Positions 36,064 to 46,719 of a DNA stretch of 64,000 bases are shown in pieces. Position 1 is the first letter of the stretch, and every line of letters begins with the position of its first letter. The notes below the pieces were generated by a model, which saw only the letters and a program-made list of their open reading frames with translations, did not search any database and was not told the DNA's origin. The stretch comes from Betaproteobacteria bacterium (GTDB lineage Bacteria > Pseudomonadota > Gammaproteobacteria > Burkholderiales > Casimicrobiaceae). The translations under genes and the position numbers were made by a program. The stretch lies in assembly GCA_016861105.1 (NCBI GenBank), contig BOKS01000006.1:1-64000 (forward strand), read 5' to 3'.

Positions 36064-39000
36064 ATGACTGCAAGGCGTGCGGGCGGCCAGGCCGGCTGGC
36101 CGCTGCAGGCGTGGGTGGCGCTGCTCGTCCTCGCGGTGACCCTGCCGCTCGGGGCGCTGGTCTTCTGGAATGCCGGCCAGGCGGCGCGCGCAGACGAGGC
36201 CGCCGCGCGCCGCGAGGTCGAGCGCCTCGCGCGGCAGATGGCGACCGAGACGCAGATCTTCCTCGAGGAGACGCGCGCGCTCCTCGCGCGCACCGCGCGG
36301 CGCCCCGAGGTCGTCGCGATGGGTTCGCACGGGTGCCCGCCGCTCTTCGCCGGGTTCCGCGAGCAGTTCCCGCGCTACGCGAACCTGCTGCTGGCCGATC
36401 GCCAGGGGCGCGCGCTGTGCTCGACGGTCGCTGCGGATCCTGGCGAGGACCACCGCGCGTCGCCGTGGTTCCTCGCGGTCATGGACGGCGCCGAGGACGC
36501 GATCGATCGGCCGCGCCCCGGTCGCGCCGGCGCCCGGTGGACCGTCGTCGTCGCCTCGCCGGTGCGCAGCGTGGACGGCACGTTCGCAGGCGCGCTCGCC
36601 GTCGCGATCGACCTGCGCGACTTCCCGATCCCGATGCTGCGCTCGGTGGGGCTCCCCGAGGGCGCGGCGGTGGGCATCGTCGACGGCGCCGGCACGATTG
36701 TCGCCCGCTCCTCGCAGCAGGAGCGCATCGGCGGGCCGGCGCGGCCGCAGGTGCTCGAGGCGCTGCGGCGCGGCGGGCGGGACGCGGTGACGGTGCGCGC
36801 CGACGACGGTGCGAACGACCTCGTCGCCTTCGCGCCCGTGCCGGACGCCGACTGGGTGGCGCTCGCGCTCTACCCGGCGCATCTCGCCGTCGAACCGTCG
36901 CGCCGCGCGCTGGAGCGCACGCTCGCGATCGGGCTGGGCGTCCTTCTCGCCGTGTGGGCGGTCGCTGCGGTCGGCACGCGGCGCGTCCTGCGGCGCATCG
37001 GCACGATCGCGGCAGCGGCCGACGCGGTGGGCACCGGCGACCGCCGCGTCAGGGTCGAGCCCGGCGGGCCGCTCGAGGTCGCGCGCATCGGCGAGAGCTT
37101 CAACCGCATGCTCGACCAGCAGGCGCGCGACGAGGCGGCGCTGCGGGAAAGCGAGCAGCGCTACCGCGCGCTGTTCGAGACTTCGCCCGACGCCGTCCTC
37201 GGCACCGATGCGGAGAGCCGCATCGTGTTCGCCAACCAGGCGATCGAGCCGCTGTCCGGCTGGCGTCCGGCCGAACTGGTCGGACGCGACCTCGGCCTCC
37301 TCCAGCCCTCCGGGCTGCGCGAACGGCACGCGCTGGCCATGGAGCGCATGACGGACCCGGCCGCCGGCCACGCGATGCGCCGGTCGCTGGAGACGCGCCT
37401 GCTGCACCGCGACGGCCGCGAGATCCCGATCGAGGTCACGTTCACGCGCGCGGCGATCGGCGGCGAGCACCTGTTCGTCGGGTTCCTCCGCGACACCAGC
37501 GAGCGCCAGGCGGCGCTCGCCAGCCTGCGCGAGAGCGAGCAGCGCTTCCGCGCGATGGCCGACAGCGCGCCGGTGATGATGTGGGTCTCGGACGCGGCCG
37601 GGCGCACCGCCTACTTCAACGCGACGTGGCTGGCCTTTCGCGGCTGCACGCTCGACGCGGCGGTGGCCGGCGGCTGGGCCGACGGCGTGCACCCGGACGA
37701 CGCGCCGGCGCTCGCGTCGGCGTGGCGCGAAGGTCTCGCCGGCCGCGAGGGCGCGACCGTCGAGTACCGGCGCATGCGCCACGACGGCGCGTACCGCTGG
37801 CTGCTGGAGACGCGCGCACCGCGCTTCACCGGCGACGGCCACTTCCTCGGCTTCGTCGGCTCTGCGGTCGACATCCACGACCGCGTCCTCGCCGAGGGCC
37901 GCATCCGCCGGCTGACGGCCCTGTACGGCGCGCTGTCGCAGGCCAACGAGGCGATCGCGCGCAGCCGCGACCTTCGCGCACTGCTGCAGCAGGTGTGCGA
38001 CATCGTCGTGCAGGAGACGGGCATCGCGACCGCGGCGGTCGCGCTCGCGGACGCCGACGGCGCGCTGCTGCGCAACGAAGCCGCGTCGGGGCGCTGCCGC
38101 GAGTTCTTCGCGCGGCTCGCGGTGCCGGTCGGCCCGGCACCCGCGGGGCTGGAGCCGCCGGGCAGCGTCGCGATGCGCAGCGGCGCCCCCGTGGTCAGCA
38201 ACGACCGCGAGCGCGACACGGGCATCGCGCAGATCGGCGACGACGCGGTGCGGCGCGAGCTGCGGTCGACGGCCGTCTTCCCGCTGCGCCGCGCCGGCCG
38301 CCCGGCCGGCGTCTTCGCGGTCTACGCCGCGCTGCCCGGCTACTTCGACGACGAGCTGATGCGCCTGCTCGGCGTGCTCGCCGCCGACCTCTCGTACGCG
38401 CTGGAGAGCCACGCCGACCGCGAGCGCCGCGACGCGGCCGAGGCCGGGCTCAAGCGGCTGAACGTCACGCTCGAGGAGCGCGTCGCGGAGCGCACCCGCT
38501 CGCTGGAGGCGGCGACGCGCGAGATGGAGGCGTTCAGCTACTCGGTCTCGCACGACCTGCGCGCGCCGCTGCGCAGCATCGGCGGATTCGCCGACCTGCT
38601 GCGCGAGGGCTACGCGTCGCGGCTCGACGAGGCGGGGCGCCACTACCTCGATCGCGTGAAGGCCGCCTCGGTGCGCATGGCGCGGCTCATCGACGACCTG
38701 CTCGACCTCTCGCGGATCGCGCGGCAGGAGATCCGCCGCAGCGACGTGGACCTCTCGGCGCTGGCCGCCGAGATCGTCGAGGAGCTGCGCGCGTCCGCGC
38801 CCGACCGCGACGTCGAGGTGGCGATCGAGCCGGGGCTCGCCGCGCACGTCGACCCGGGGCTCGTGCGCATCGTGCTCGACAACCTGCTCGGCAACGCCTG
38901 GAAGTTCACGTCGTGCACGTCCGGCGCGCGCATCGAGTTCGCGTCCGCGACCCGCGGCGGGCGACCGGCGTTCGTGGTGCGCGACAACGGCGCGGGCCTC

Positions 39001-39213
39001 GACCTCGCGTTCGCGGACAAGCTGTTCGCGCCGTTCCAGCGGCTGCACACCGAGCGCGAGTACCCGGGAACGGGCATCGGGCTCGCCATCGTGCAGCGCA
39101 TCGTGCACCGCCACGGCGGCGAGGTCGGCGTCGAGGCCGCGCCGGGCCGCGGCGCGGCGTTCACGTTCAGCTTCGGCGAGTCGGCGCGTGCGAGCGAGCG
39201 GGCCGGCGCCTGA
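36064..39213 (+). CDS. membrane-bound PAS/GAF sensor histidine kinase
   Basis: 1049 residues. TM1 at about 14-34 precedes a periplasmic sensor of about 250 residues (Cache-like by layout). TM2 is at about 285-303, then HAMP (about 305-357), PAS (about 365-480), PAS (about 490-610) and GAF (about 632-775). A coiled linker leads to HisKA with His830 (SVSHDLRAPL) and HATPase with LDNLLGNAWKF near 940, DNGAGLDL and GTGIGLAIV. No receiver is attached and no response regulator is adjacent, so the partner is elsewhere or the receiver at 277-654. The ATG at 36064 has GGAAG eight bases upstream; ATG 36049 is also possible. It converges with fliR. Confidence 0.88.
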   Translation: MTARRAGGQAGWPLQAWVALLVLAVTLPLGALVFWNAGQAARADEAAARREVERLARQMATETQIFLEETRALLARTARRPEVVAMGSHGCPPLFAGFREQFPRYANLLLADRQGRALCSTVAADPGEDHRASPWFLAVMDGAEDAIDRPRPGRAGARWTVVVASPVRSVDGTFAGALAVAIDLRDFPIPMLRSVGLPEGAAVGIVDGAGTIVARSSQQERIGGPARPQVLEALRRGGRDAVTVRADDGANDLVAFAPVPDADWVALALYPAHLAVEPSRRALERTLAIGLGVLLAVWAVAAVGTRRVLRRIGTIAAAADAVGTGDRRVRVEPGGPLEVARIGESFNRMLDQQARDEAALRESEQRYRALFETSPDAVLGTDAESRIVFANQAIEPLSGWRPAELVGRDLGLLQPSGLRERHALAMERMTDPAAGHAMRRSLETRLLHRDGREIPIEVTFTRAAIGGEHLFVGFLRDTSERQAALASLRESEQRFRAMADSAPVMMWVSDAAGRTAYFNATWLAFRGCTLDAAVAGGWADGVHPDDAPALASAWREGLAGREGATVEYRRMRHDGAYRWLLETRAPRFTGDGHFLGFVGSAVDIHDRVLAEGRIRRLTALYGALSQANEAIARSRDLRALLQQVCDIVVQETGIATAAVALADADGALLRNEAASGRCREFFARLAVPVGPAPAGLEPPGSVAMRSGAPVVSNDRERDTGIAQIGDDAVRRELRSTAVFPLRRAGRPAGVFAVYAALPGYFDDELMRLLGVLAADLSYALESHADRERRDAAEAGLKRLNVTLEERVAERTRSLEAATREMEAFSYSVSHDLRAPLRSIGGFADLLREGYASRLDEAGRHYLDRVKAASVRMARLIDDLLDLSRIARQEIRRSDVDLSALAAEIVEELRASAPDRDVEVAIEPGLAAHVDPGLVRIVLDNLLGNAWKFTSCTSGARIEFASATRGGRPAFVVRDNGAGLDLAFADKLFAPFQRLHTEREYPGTGIGLAIVQRIVHRHGGEVGVEAAPGRGAAFTFSFGESARASERAGA

Positions 39214-39228
39214 TGCCGCCGCCCGGCT

Positions 39229-39996
39229 TCAGCGCGGCAGCAGCGCGAAGCCCCGCAGCAGCGCCTGCTCCATCGCCGGGACGACGAAGGGCAGCGACAG
39301 CGCCAGCATGCCGAGGCCGACGGTGAGCGTCACGGGAAAGCCGACGGCGAACAGGTTGAGCTGCGGGGCCGTGCGCACGAGCACGCCGAGCGCGAGGTTC
39401 GCGAGCAGCATCGCCGCGACGACCGGGAGGGCGAGCATCAGGCCGGTGGCGAACAGTTCGCGGCCCACGCGCGCGAGCGCGCCCGCGTCCAGCGGCGAGA
39501 ACGGCGTCGACGGCGCCACGGGGAACGTCTGGAAGGTGTCGACGAGCGCCGCGATCATCAGCAGGTGGCCGTCCACGCCGAGGAACACGAGCATCAGCGT
39601 CAGCGTCAGGAAGCTCGCGACGATCGGCGACGGGTCGCTGTTCTGCGCGTCCACGAACGATCCGAACGACAGCCCCATCTGCAGGCCGACGAGCTCGCCG
39701 GCGACGTCGGCGGCGGCGAACACCGCCTGCATCACCAGGCCGATCGCCACGCCGACCACGACCTGCTGGATCACCAGCAGCACGCCCGCCGCCGAGAACG
39801 GCGAGACGGCGCCGCCCTGCGGCAGCGTCGGCGCGATCAGCAGCGCGACGAGGAACGCGAAGCCGATGCGCGCGGTACGCGGGACGCTGCGGTGCGAGAG
39901 GACCGGGGCGCTCGACATGAGCGCGAGCACGCGCAGGAACGGGTAGACGAGCGTCGCCACCGCGAGCTCGAGGTCGGCGGTCGTGACGGTGAACAC
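39229..39996 (-). CDS. fliR: flagellar export gate protein FliR
   Basis: 255 residues (GTG start), a multi-spanning membrane protein with the family pattern RVLALMSSAPVLSHRSVPRTARIG near the start and GLQMGLSFGSFVDAQNS in the middle. With FliP and FliQ it forms the export gate in the MS-ring. It is the last gene of the minus-strand fliF-R run; fliQ lies 18 bp upstream. It converges with the histidine kinase gene. Confidence 0.96.
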   Translation of the reverse strand: MFTVTTADLELAVATLVYPFLRVLALMSSAPVLSHRSVPRTARIGFAFLVALLIAPTLPQGGAVSPFSAAGVLLVIQQVVVGVAIGLVMQAVFAAADVAGELVGLQMGLSFGSFVDAQNSDPSPIVASFLTLTLMLVFLGVDGHLLMIAALVDTFQTFPVAPSTPFSPLDAGALARVGRELFATGLMLALPVVAAMLLANLALGVLVRTAPQLNLFAVGFPVTLTVGLGMLALSLPFVVPAMEQALLRGFALLPR

Positions 39997-40014
39997 GCTG
40001 CGCCGCCGGCGGCC

Positions 40015-40284
40015 TCAGCCGACGAGCTGGGGGATGGAGGCGAACAGCCGCTGCACGTAGTCGACCAGCGTGGTCAGCATCCACGGCCCGGCGAGGACGA
40101 GGACCGCGAACATGGCGAGCAGCTTCGGGATGAACGACAGCGTCATCTCGTTGATCTGCGTCGCGGCCTGGAAGATCGATACCACCAGGCCGACGGCGAG
40201 CGCGGTGAGGAGCAGCGGCGCGGCCACGAGCACGCAGACCATCAGCGCGTGCTCGACGAGCGTCAGGACGGCCTGGGGAGTCAT
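40015..40284 (-). CDS. fliQ: flagellar export gate protein FliQ
   Basis: 89 residues with two membrane helices, exactly the family size. The signature QAATQINEMTLSFIPK is at about 40-55. It packs around FliP in the export gate. It sits between fliP and fliR with short gaps (25 and 18 bp). Confidence 0.97.
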   Translation of the reverse strand: MTPQAVLTLVEHALMVCVLVAAPLLLTALAVGLVVSIFQAATQINEMTLSFIPKLLAMFAVLVLAGPWMLTTLVDYVQRLFASIPQLVG

Positions 40285-40309
40285 TGCGGGCGCCTTCCGG
40301 GGCGAGGCC

Positions 40310-41074
40310 TCATCCGAAGCTCGCGACCAGCGAGCCCACGAGCAGCGTCCAGCCGTCGACGAGCACGAACAGCATCAGCTTGAACGGCAGCGAGATCAGC
40401 ATCGGCGAGAGCATCATCATCCCCATCGACATCAGCACGCTCGACACTACGATGTCGATGATGAGGAACGGCAGGAACACCATGAAGCCGATCTGGAACG
40501 CGGTCTTGAGCTCGCTGGTGACGAACGCCGGGACGAGCACCCGCAGCGGCACGTCGGACCGCTGCGCGGGCGGCTCGATGCGGGCGAGCCTGACGAACAG
40601 CGCGAGGTCCGGCTCGCGCGTCTGGCGCAGCATGAAGTCCTTGAGCGGCGCCTGCGCGCGGTCCAGCGCCTCGCCGAAGCCGATGCGGCGCTCCGAGTAG
40701 GGCAGGTAGGCGTCGGCGTGGATGCGCTCGGCGATCGGGCCCATCACGAACAGCGTGAGGAACAGCGCGAGGCCGACCAGCACCTGGTTCGGCGGCGATG
40801 CCTGCGTGCCGAGCGCGTGGCGCAGCAGCGACAGCACGATGACGATGCGCGTGAACGCGGTCATCAGCAGCAGCACCGCGGGCAGGAAGGTGAGCGCCGA
40901 CAGCAGCAGCAGCGTCTCGACCGGCAGCGAGTAGCGCTGGCCGCCCCCCGGCACGGGCTCGCTGTTGAACAGCGGCAGGTCGGCACCCTGCGCGAGCGCG
41001 ACGGGGGCGGCGAGCGCCGCCGCCACGGCGAGCGCGCCGGGCAGCAGGCGTGGCGCGCGCGTCGGCGCGCTCAC
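40310..41074 (-). CDS. fliP: flagellar export gate protein FliP
   Basis: 254 residues (GTG start). A cleavable signal peptide ending in ALAQ is followed by [22 protein letters not shown]-type sequence and [18 protein letters not shown], which are FliP signatures. It forms the pentameric core of the export gate. The start overlaps the fliO stop (GTGA), so translation is coupled. Confidence 0.97.
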   Translation of the reverse strand: MSAPTRAPRLLPGALAVAAALAAPVALAQGADLPLFNSEPVPGGGQRYSLPVETLLLLSALTFLPAVLLLMTAFTRIVIVLSLLRHALGTQASPPNQVLVGLALFLTLFVMGPIAERIHADAYLPYSERRIGFGEALDRAQAPLKDFMLRQTREPDLALFVRLARIEPPAQRSDVPLRVLVPAFVTSELKTAFQIGFMVFLPFLIIDIVVSSVLMSMGMMMLSPMLISLPFKLMLFVLVDGWTLLVGSLVASFG

Positions 41075-41532
41075 GGGGAGCCGCGCCGGCCCAGGGCCCG
41101 GGCGAGCGAGTCGGCGAAGCTCGCCGCCGCCGGCGACGCGGGGTGCGCGGGCGGCAGCTCGCCGCGCGGCAGCGTCGCGATCGCGCTGACGCGGCCCGGC
41201 GCGACGCCGAGCACCAGCCACTGGCCGCCGAGCTCCACGACGACGACGCGCTCGCGCTGGCCCACGGCCTGCGAGGCGACGACGGTGAGCGGCATGCCGC
41301 CGCGCAGCGCGCCGGGTGCGAAGCGCTTCGCCAGCCACGCGGCGCCGGCGATCAGCGCGAGGACGAGGATGAGCCCCAGCGTCGTCTGCAGCAGGCTGCC
41401 CGCGGCGACCGGCTCGACGGCGCCCTGCGCGAGCACGTCGTGCGCGAGCAGCGCCGCGGCGAGCGCCCAGGCGAGCGGCGAGCGCAGCGGCGAGAGGAGG
41501 GAGGCGAGGTCGGCCTCCCGGCGCGGCGTCAT
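41071..41532 (-). CDS. fliO: flagellar biosynthesis protein FliO
   Basis: 153 residues with a signal-like first segment, one clear membrane helix ([20 protein letters not shown], about 50-69) and a cytoplasmic tail. It assists FliP assembly. Its ATG overlaps the fliN stop (ATGA). Sequence identity in the family is low; the call rests on topology and on its place between fliN and fliP. Confidence 0.9.
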   Translation of the reverse strand: MTPRREADLASLLSPLRSPLAWALAAALLAHDVLAQGAVEPVAAGSLLQTTLGLILVLALIAGAAWLAKRFAPGALRGGMPLTVVASQAVGQRERVVVVELGGQWLVLGVAPGRVSAIATLPRGELPPAHPASPAAASFADSLARALGRRGSP

Positions 41533-41918
41533 CGGTCGAGCTTCCTCAGCCGCTCGGAGGGCGTGACGATGTCCGTGAGGCGGATGCCGAACTTGTCGTT
41601 GACGGCGACCACCTCGCCCTGCGCGATCAGGCAGCCGTTGACCAGCACGTCCATCGGCTCGCCGGCGAGCCCGTCGAGCTCGACCACGGAGCCCGGCGTC
41701 AGCTGCAGGATGCTGCGGATGGGGATGCGCGTGCGCCCGAGCTCGACGGTGAGCTGCACCGGGATGTCGAGCACGAGGTCGAGGTCGGAGGCCGGTCCGT
41801 TCGCGGCCTGGCCGGGGGCGAGCTTGCCGAACACCTGCGCCGGCTTCGCATCGGCGGCCGCGTTCTGGCCCTGCCATTCGTCCGCGGGCGCGGCGGTGGC
41901 GGCGTTGTCCTCAAGCAT
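41529..41918 (-). CDS. fliN: flagellar motor switch protein FliN
   Basis: 129 residues. The C-terminal SpoA domain contains [20 protein letters not shown] (about 48-67) and [20 protein letters not shown], classic FliN. The N-terminal 40 residues are Ala/Gln-rich and flexible. It forms the C-ring base with FliM and FliG and is a target of chemotaxis signalling. It overlaps fliM by 8 bases. Confidence 0.97.
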   Translation of the reverse strand: MLEDNAATAAPADEWQGQNAAADAKPAQVFGKLAPGQAANGPASDLDLVLDIPVQLTVELGRTRIPIRSILQLTPGSVVELDGLAGEPMDVLVNGCLIAQGEVVAVNDKFGIRLTDIVTPSERLRKLDR

Positions 41919-42912
41919 GGGGATCTCCTTGCGGGGTGTCGGCCTGCGGGCGCAGCACGCGCTCGATGCGCAGCGCATAGCGCCCGTTCGACTCGCCGTA
42001 GCCGCACTCGGCGAGCGGCACGCCGTCGACGCACGCCACGATCCGCGGCGCGAGGTCGATCGCCAGCACGTCGCCCGCCTTCAGCCGGACGAGGTCGGCG
42101 ACGCGCAGCTCGGTGGCGGCGAGCGCCGCGACGACCTCGACGCTCGCATCCTGCAGGCGGCGCTGCAGCATCCGGTTCCAGCGCCCGTCGGGAAGCCGCC
42201 GCTCGCCGGGCACCGGCCCGTCGAGGCGCTCGCGCACCGGCTCGAACGCGTCGTAGGGCGCGCACACGTGCAGCGCCCCGCCGCTGCCGCCGAGGTCGAC
42301 GTTGAACGTCGACACCACGACCTGCTCGGCCGGCGCCGCGATCGTGGCGAACTGCGGCAGCGACTCGGTGCGGACGTTCTCCAGCACGACCGGGTGCGTG
42401 TCCTGCCACGCGCGCGCGTAGCCGTCGAACACGAGGCCGAGCAGCCGCTGGATGATGCGCTGCTCGGTGTGCGAGAACTCGCGCGACTCGGCGCGCGCGG
42501 GCAGGCGCCCGCCGCCGCCGAACAGCGTGTCGGTCACGAGGAACACGAGCGCGGGCTCGAGCACGAGCAGCGCGTGGCCGCGCAGCGGCTTCATCGTCAC
42601 CACGTTGAGGTTCGCGGGCACGACCAGCGTGCGCACGAACTCGCCGTACTTGGCGATGCGCACAGGTGCGGCCACGATCTCCGGGCTGCGGCGGATGAAG
42701 TCGAACAGGCTCGCGCGGAACAGGCGCGCGAAGCGGTCGTTGACGGCGTCGAGCCCCGGCAGCCGGCCGCGCACCGCGCGCTCCTCGCTGCCGAGCCTGT
42801 ACGGCCGCACGCCGGCTGCGCCGCCGTCGGGTCCGGAAGCCGCGTCCGCGTCGTCGACGACGTTCTCGAGCAGCGCGTCGACCTCGTCCTGCGAGAGGAA
42901 CTCGTTGCTCAC
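41911..42912 (-). CDS. fliM: flagellar motor switch protein FliM
   Basis: 333 residues (GTG start). The N-terminal FLSQDEVDALL (about 4-14) binds phospho-CheY. The middle domain and the C-terminal SpoA domain (LKAGDVLAIDL, about 277-287) match FliM. It controls rotation direction in the C-ring. The preceding fliL ends 46 bp upstream. Confidence 0.97.
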   Translation of the reverse strand: MSNEFLSQDEVDALLENVVDDADAASGPDGGAAGVRPYRLGSEERAVRGRLPGLDAVNDRFARLFRASLFDFIRRSPEIVAAPVRIAKYGEFVRTLVVPANLNVVTMKPLRGHALLVLEPALVFLVTDTLFGGGGRLPARAESREFSHTEQRIIQRLLGLVFDGYARAWQDTHPVVLENVRTESLPQFATIAAPAEQVVVSTFNVDLGGSGGALHVCAPYDAFEPVRERLDGPVPGERRLPDGRWNRMLQRRLQDASVEVVAALAATELRVADLVRLKAGDVLAIDLAPRIVACVDGVPLAECGYGESNGRYALRIERVLRPQADTPQGDPHA

Positions 42913-42958
42913 GGGGCGGCTCGCTCGGCGGGGGCGGGGCGTTGCGGCATCGGCGGGG

Positions 42959-43453
42959 CTACTGGATGACGAACGCGCCGAGGTAGGCCTGCACCACGCC
43001 GCGCTCGGGCGTGGTCCCGGGCACGGACTCGCGCACCGCCACGGTCAGCTCCTCGACGAGCTTCGCCTTGCCCTGCGCCGAGGCGAGGTCGGACGGCTTC
43101 TTCGACGACAGCAGCAGCAGGATGCGGTTGCGGATCACCGGCAGGTACGCCTTCAGCGTGTCGACGGTCTTCTCGTCGGCGACCTGGTAGATGACGCTCA
43201 TCTGCAGGTAGTGCTCGCCGTCCTCTTCCGCGAGGTTGACGGTGAAGGGCTCGAGGTTCATGAACACCGGCGGCCTGGCCGACGCCGGCTTCGCGGCCTC
43301 GGCCGTACCCGCGTCGCGGCCCAGCCACCACCAGGCACCGCCGCCGCCCGCGCCCAGCACCGCCACGCCCAGCACGGCGAGCACGATCCACTTCCGGCCG
43401 CGCTTCTTCGGCGCGGCGTCCTTGTCGGTGGTCTTGGCTTCGGTCTTGGCCAC
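42959..43453 (-). CDS. fliL: flagellar basal body-associated protein FliL
   Basis: 164 residues (GTG start) with one N-terminal membrane helix (about 21-43) after a Lys-rich cytoplasmic stretch. The periplasmic domain begins FMNLEPFTVNL and contains LLLLSSKKPSDL near 115. It supports stator function at the motor. The domain ends FVIQ, as usual. The gap to fliK is 110 bp and may hold its own weak promoter, but none is clear. Confidence 0.95.
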   Translation of the reverse strand: MAKTEAKTTDKDAAPKKRGRKWIVLAVLGVAVLGAGGGGAWWWLGRDAGTAEAAKPASARPPVFMNLEPFTVNLAEEDGEHYLQMSVIYQVADEKTVDTLKAYLPVIRNRILLLLSSKKPSDLASAQGKAKLVEELTVAVRESVPGTTPERGVVQAYLGAFVIQ

Positions 43454-43563
43454 GGGGGCTCCGCTGGGAGTGCAGGACGCGGGGAACGCGTCGATTGTCG
43501 GACGTGGGCGGCGCGTGCGATCGGGCGAACAGGCGCGCGAAAGCGGGGCAGTTCGCGCCCTCG

Positions 43564-44814
43564 TCAGGCGAACGTGTCGACGAGCCGCGGCGCGCCCTGC
43601 GCGAGGGGCGGCGGCGACGGCGCGGCGGTGCGCGCATCGCCGGCGGCCGGCGAGCGGCCGCCCGCGAACGCGCCGCGCTCGGGCTGCGCGTCGGGGCGCC
43701 CGTCGCGCACCGTGGCCTCGCCCAGCGCCAGGCCGTGCTGCGCGAGCGCCTCGCGAAGCGCAGGCAGCGCCTGCTCCAGCGCGTCGCGCGTCGCCGGATG
43801 CGCCGCCACGATGGCGATCGCCGTCTCGCCGTTGCGGACGTCGATGCGCACGTCGACCGGCCCGAGGTCGGCCGGCGACAGGCGCATCTCGGCCCGCTCG
43901 TGCCCGCGGAGCACGACGGTGGCGAGCCTGGCGGCCGCCTCCTCGTGCCAGCCTCGCGCGAACGCCGGCGTCTCGACTGCGACGGTCGCCGGCGCGGCCG
44001 GCGACGCCGTCGCCACGGGCTGCAGGTGCGGCGCAGCCGGCGCTGCTTGATGGTTCGCGACGCCCGGCAGCGCCGGCGCGGCCTCGCGCAGCGCAGGCGC
44101 GTCGCCGGACCGGTCGGGGCCCGGCGCGGGCGACGCCGCCCCGGACGGGGCGGCGGCAGGCCACGCCGCGGGGCCGGCGAAGCGCTCGGGCAGCGGACGC
44201 GCCGGCGCCAGCGCGGGGACGGCAGCATCCTCCGGCGCGGGCGCAGGCGCGATGCCGGCTGCTTCCGGCGGCGCGCGCAGCGCCGGCCGTGGAGCGTCGG
44301 ACGTCGACGCCCGCGCAGCGGGCATCGTCGCCACCGCGGGCAGGGGACGCGCGGGCGTGGACAACGCCTCGACCGGCGGCGCGGCATCCGCCGGCAAGGG
44401 CAACGCGACGGTCCGCACGCGCTCGCCGGCCGCGGCCGGCGCCGCCGGGCCGCGCGGCGGTCCTTCCGCGGTGGCGCCGTGCGCGAGGGCGTCCACCTCC
44501 GCCGGCGCGGACGGCACGGGAGCACCGACGCGCACGAGCGCCGGCTGCTGCGCGAGTCCCGCCAGCAGCAGCAGCGCGTCGGCGCCGGTGTCCGGCGCGG
44601 CGGGCGCAGGTTCGGCGCCCGCGTCGTCCTCGCCGTGCAGCGGCGCGGGGATGGCGTCGTCCACCGCGCCGAGTGCCGCGGCGGCCTGCCCGAGCAGGAG
44701 GGCGAAGGCGTCGTCCGGCGGCAGCGGCGCCGGATCGAGCGGGGCTGCCGCCACGCCGGGAACGGCGGCGACGAGCGCGACGAGGTCGGAGGGACTGGCC
44801 GGGGTCGGGGTCAT
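43564..44814 (-). CDS. fliK: flagellar hook-length control protein FliK
   Basis: 416 residues. Residues 1-310 are Ala/Pro-rich and low-complexity, as expected of the molecular ruler. The C-terminal Flg_hook domain has RAEMRLSPADLGPVDVRIDV (about 325-344), which triggers the substrate switch through FlhB. It lies between fliJ and fliL. A second FliK-like gene is at 57159-58118. Confidence 0.9.
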   Translation of the reverse strand: MTPTPASPSDLVALVAAVPGVAAAPLDPAPLPPDDAFALLLGQAAAALGAVDDAIPAPLHGEDDAGAEPAPAAPDTGADALLLLAGLAQQPALVRVGAPVPSAPAEVDALAHGATAEGPPRGPAAPAAAGERVRTVALPLPADAAPPVEALSTPARPLPAVATMPAARASTSDAPRPALRAPPEAAGIAPAPAPEDAAVPALAPARPLPERFAGPAAWPAAAPSGAASPAPGPDRSGDAPALREAAPALPGVANHQAAPAAPHLQPVATASPAAPATVAVETPAFARGWHEEAAARLATVVLRGHERAEMRLSPADLGPVDVRIDVRNGETAIAIVAAHPATRDALEQALPALREALAQHGLALGEATVRDGRPDAQPERGAFAGGRSPAAGDARTAAPSPPPLAQGAPRLVDTFA

Positions 44815-44836
44815 GGCGGTCGGTGGGTCCTGACGG

Positions 44837-45292
44837 TCAGTCGTCGCCGCCGCGGATCGCGGGCGACACGGTGCGCGAGGCGTACTCGTCGATGAGCTTC
44901 TGCTCGCCGCGCGCCGCGCGCTGGGCGAGCGAGGCGACGCGGCGCTCGTCGAGGATGCGGAACGAGTCGACCTGGCGCTGCTCGCGCCGCCAGTCGGCCT
45001 CGGCGAGCGCCAGCCGCTGCCGTGCGGCCGCGACGGCGTCGGCCTGCTGCACGATCGCCTGCTCGAGGTTCGCGAGGAAGGTGCGGTAGCCGCGCAGCCT
45101 GGCGGCGTCGATGCCGTCGCGCGCGCTCCGCGCGAGCCGTGCGTCGTAGTCGCTGCGGTAGCCCTCCAGCATCGCCAGCTTGCGCTGCGCCGCCTCGCTC
45201 GCGGCGGCGGCCTCGGCGAGGCGGCGCGCGACCCCGTCGCGTCGCTCCTCCGCGATCTCCTGCAGGCGGCGCCAGTCCGTGTGGGACCTCAC
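44837..45292 (-). CDS. fliJ: flagellar export protein FliJ
   Basis: 151 residues (GTG start), almost entirely a long coiled coil, rich in Arg, Gln, Glu and Ala, as in the FliJ stalk that links FliI to the export gate. It overlaps the fliI stop (GTGA). The order fliI-fliJ-fliK supports the call. Confidence 0.92.
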   Translation of the reverse strand: MRSHTDWRRLQEIAEERRDGVARRLAEAAAASEAAQRKLAMLEGYRSDYDARLARSARDGIDAARLRGYRTFLANLEQAIVQQADAVAAARQRLALAEADWRREQRQVDSFRILDERRVASLAQRAARGEQKLIDEYASRTVSPAIRGGDD

Positions 45293-46719
45293 GCGGCGCC
45301 TCCGGCCGGCGCGTCCAGCAGCGCGGCGAGCTGCTGCGCGCCCTCGGTACGCGTCGCGCGCTCGTGCTGGTCCTGCTGCAGGAAGGCAGCCATGCGCGGG
45401 TGGAGCGCGATGGCGAGGTCGAGGAGCGCGTCCGAGCCCTTGACGTACGCGCCGACGTTCACCAGGTCGCGGTTGCGCTGGTAGCGCGAGTAGAGCTGCT
45501 TGAAGCGGCGCACGCGCGCGAGCGTGTCGGGCCCGACCAGCGCCGTCATCGCGCGGCTGATCGACGCCTCGACGTCGATCGCGGGATAGTGACCCGCCTC
45601 GGCGAGGTCGCGCGCAAGCACGACGTGGCCGTCGAGGATCGCGCGCGCCGCGTCGGCGATCGGGTCCTGCTGGTCGTCGCCTTCCGTCAGCACGGTGTAG
45701 AACGCGGTGATCGAGCCGCCGCCGCCGATGCCGTTGCCGGCGCGCTCGACGAGCTGCGGCAGCCGGGCGAACACCGACGGCGGGTAGCCCTTGGTGGCCG
45801 GCGGCTCGCCGATCGCCAGCGCGATCTCGCGCTGCGCCATCGCGTAGCGCGTCAGCGAGTCCATGATCAGCAGGACGTGGCGTCCCTGGTCGCGGAAGTG
45901 CTCGGCGATCGACGTCGCGTAGGCCGCGCCCTGCAGCCGCAGCAGCGCGGGCGTGTCGGCCGGCGCGGCGACGACGACCGCACGCTGGCGCCCCTCGGGG
46001 CCGAGGATGTGCTCGATGAACTCCTTGACTTCGCGGCCGCGCTCGCCGATCAGGCCGACGACGATCACGTCCGCCGTCGTGTAGCGCGCCATCATGCCGA
46101 GCAGCACGCTCTTGCCGACGCCCGAGCCCGCGAACAGCCCGAGGCGCTGGCCGCGGCCGACGGTGATCAGCTGGTCGATGGCGCGCACGCCGACGTCGAG
46201 CGTGGTGGCGATGGGCGCGCGCTCGATCGGGTTGAACGGCCGCGACGACAGCGAGCGCTGCTCGCTCCAGTCGATCGGGCCGAGGCGGTCGAGCGGCCGG
46301 CCGGCGCCGTCGACGACGCGTCCGAGCAGGCCCGCACCCACGGGCAGGTGCTTGGCGAGGTCGCTCGCGCGCCGCCGCGGCGTGCGCGGCACGCCGAGCC
46401 GCGGACGCGGCACGGCAGGCTCGATCGGACGCACCGCGGCACCCGGCGAGACGCCGGCGATGTCGGCGACCGGCATCAGGAACAGCCGCTCGCCGTTGAA
46501 GCCTACAATCTCGGCCTCCACGATCCCGCCGTCGCGCTGCTCGACCGCGCAGACGCTGCCGAGCGGCAGCTTGAGGCCCGTCGACTCCATCACCAGGCCG
46601 GCGACGCGCGTCAGCTTGCCGCGCGTCTCGAACAGGGCGCCCGTGCTGCCGGTGCGGCCGCGGTCCCGCAGGAAGGCGGTGCAGCGGTCGGCGAAGTCAG
46701 GCGGGTTCGAGCCAGTCAT
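45289..46719 (-). CDS. fliI: flagellum-specific ATPase FliI
   Basis: 476 residues. Walker A AGSGVGKS at 197-204, Walker B LLIMDS with Asp287, and [10 protein letters not shown] near 225 are all standard. A short Arg-rich stretch (about 105-118, [13 protein letters not shown]) before the central domain looks longer than usual. It energises export with FliH and FliJ. The 5' end overlaps fliH by 23 bases. Confidence 0.97.
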   Translation of the reverse strand: MTGSNPPDFADRCTAFLRDRGRTGSTGALFETRGKLTRVAGLVMESTGLKLPLGSVCAVEQRDGGIVEAEIVGFNGERLFLMPVADIAGVSPGAAVRPIEPAVPRPRLGVPRTPRRRASDLAKHLPVGAGLLGRVVDGAGRPLDRLGPIDWSEQRSLSSRPFNPIERAPIATTLDVGVRAIDQLITVGRGQRLGLFAGSGVGKSVLLGMMARYTTADVIVVGLIGERGREVKEFIEHILGPEGRQRAVVVAAPADTPALLRLQGAAYATSIAEHFRDQGRHVLLIMDSLTRYAMAQREIALAIGEPPATKGYPPSVFARLPQLVERAGNGIGGGGSITAFYTVLTEGDDQQDPIADAARAILDGHVVLARDLAEAGHYPAIDVEASISRAMTALVGPDTLARVRRFKQLYSRYQRNRDLVNVGAYVKGSDALLDLAIALHPRMAAFLQQDQHERATRTEGAQQLAALLDAPAGGAA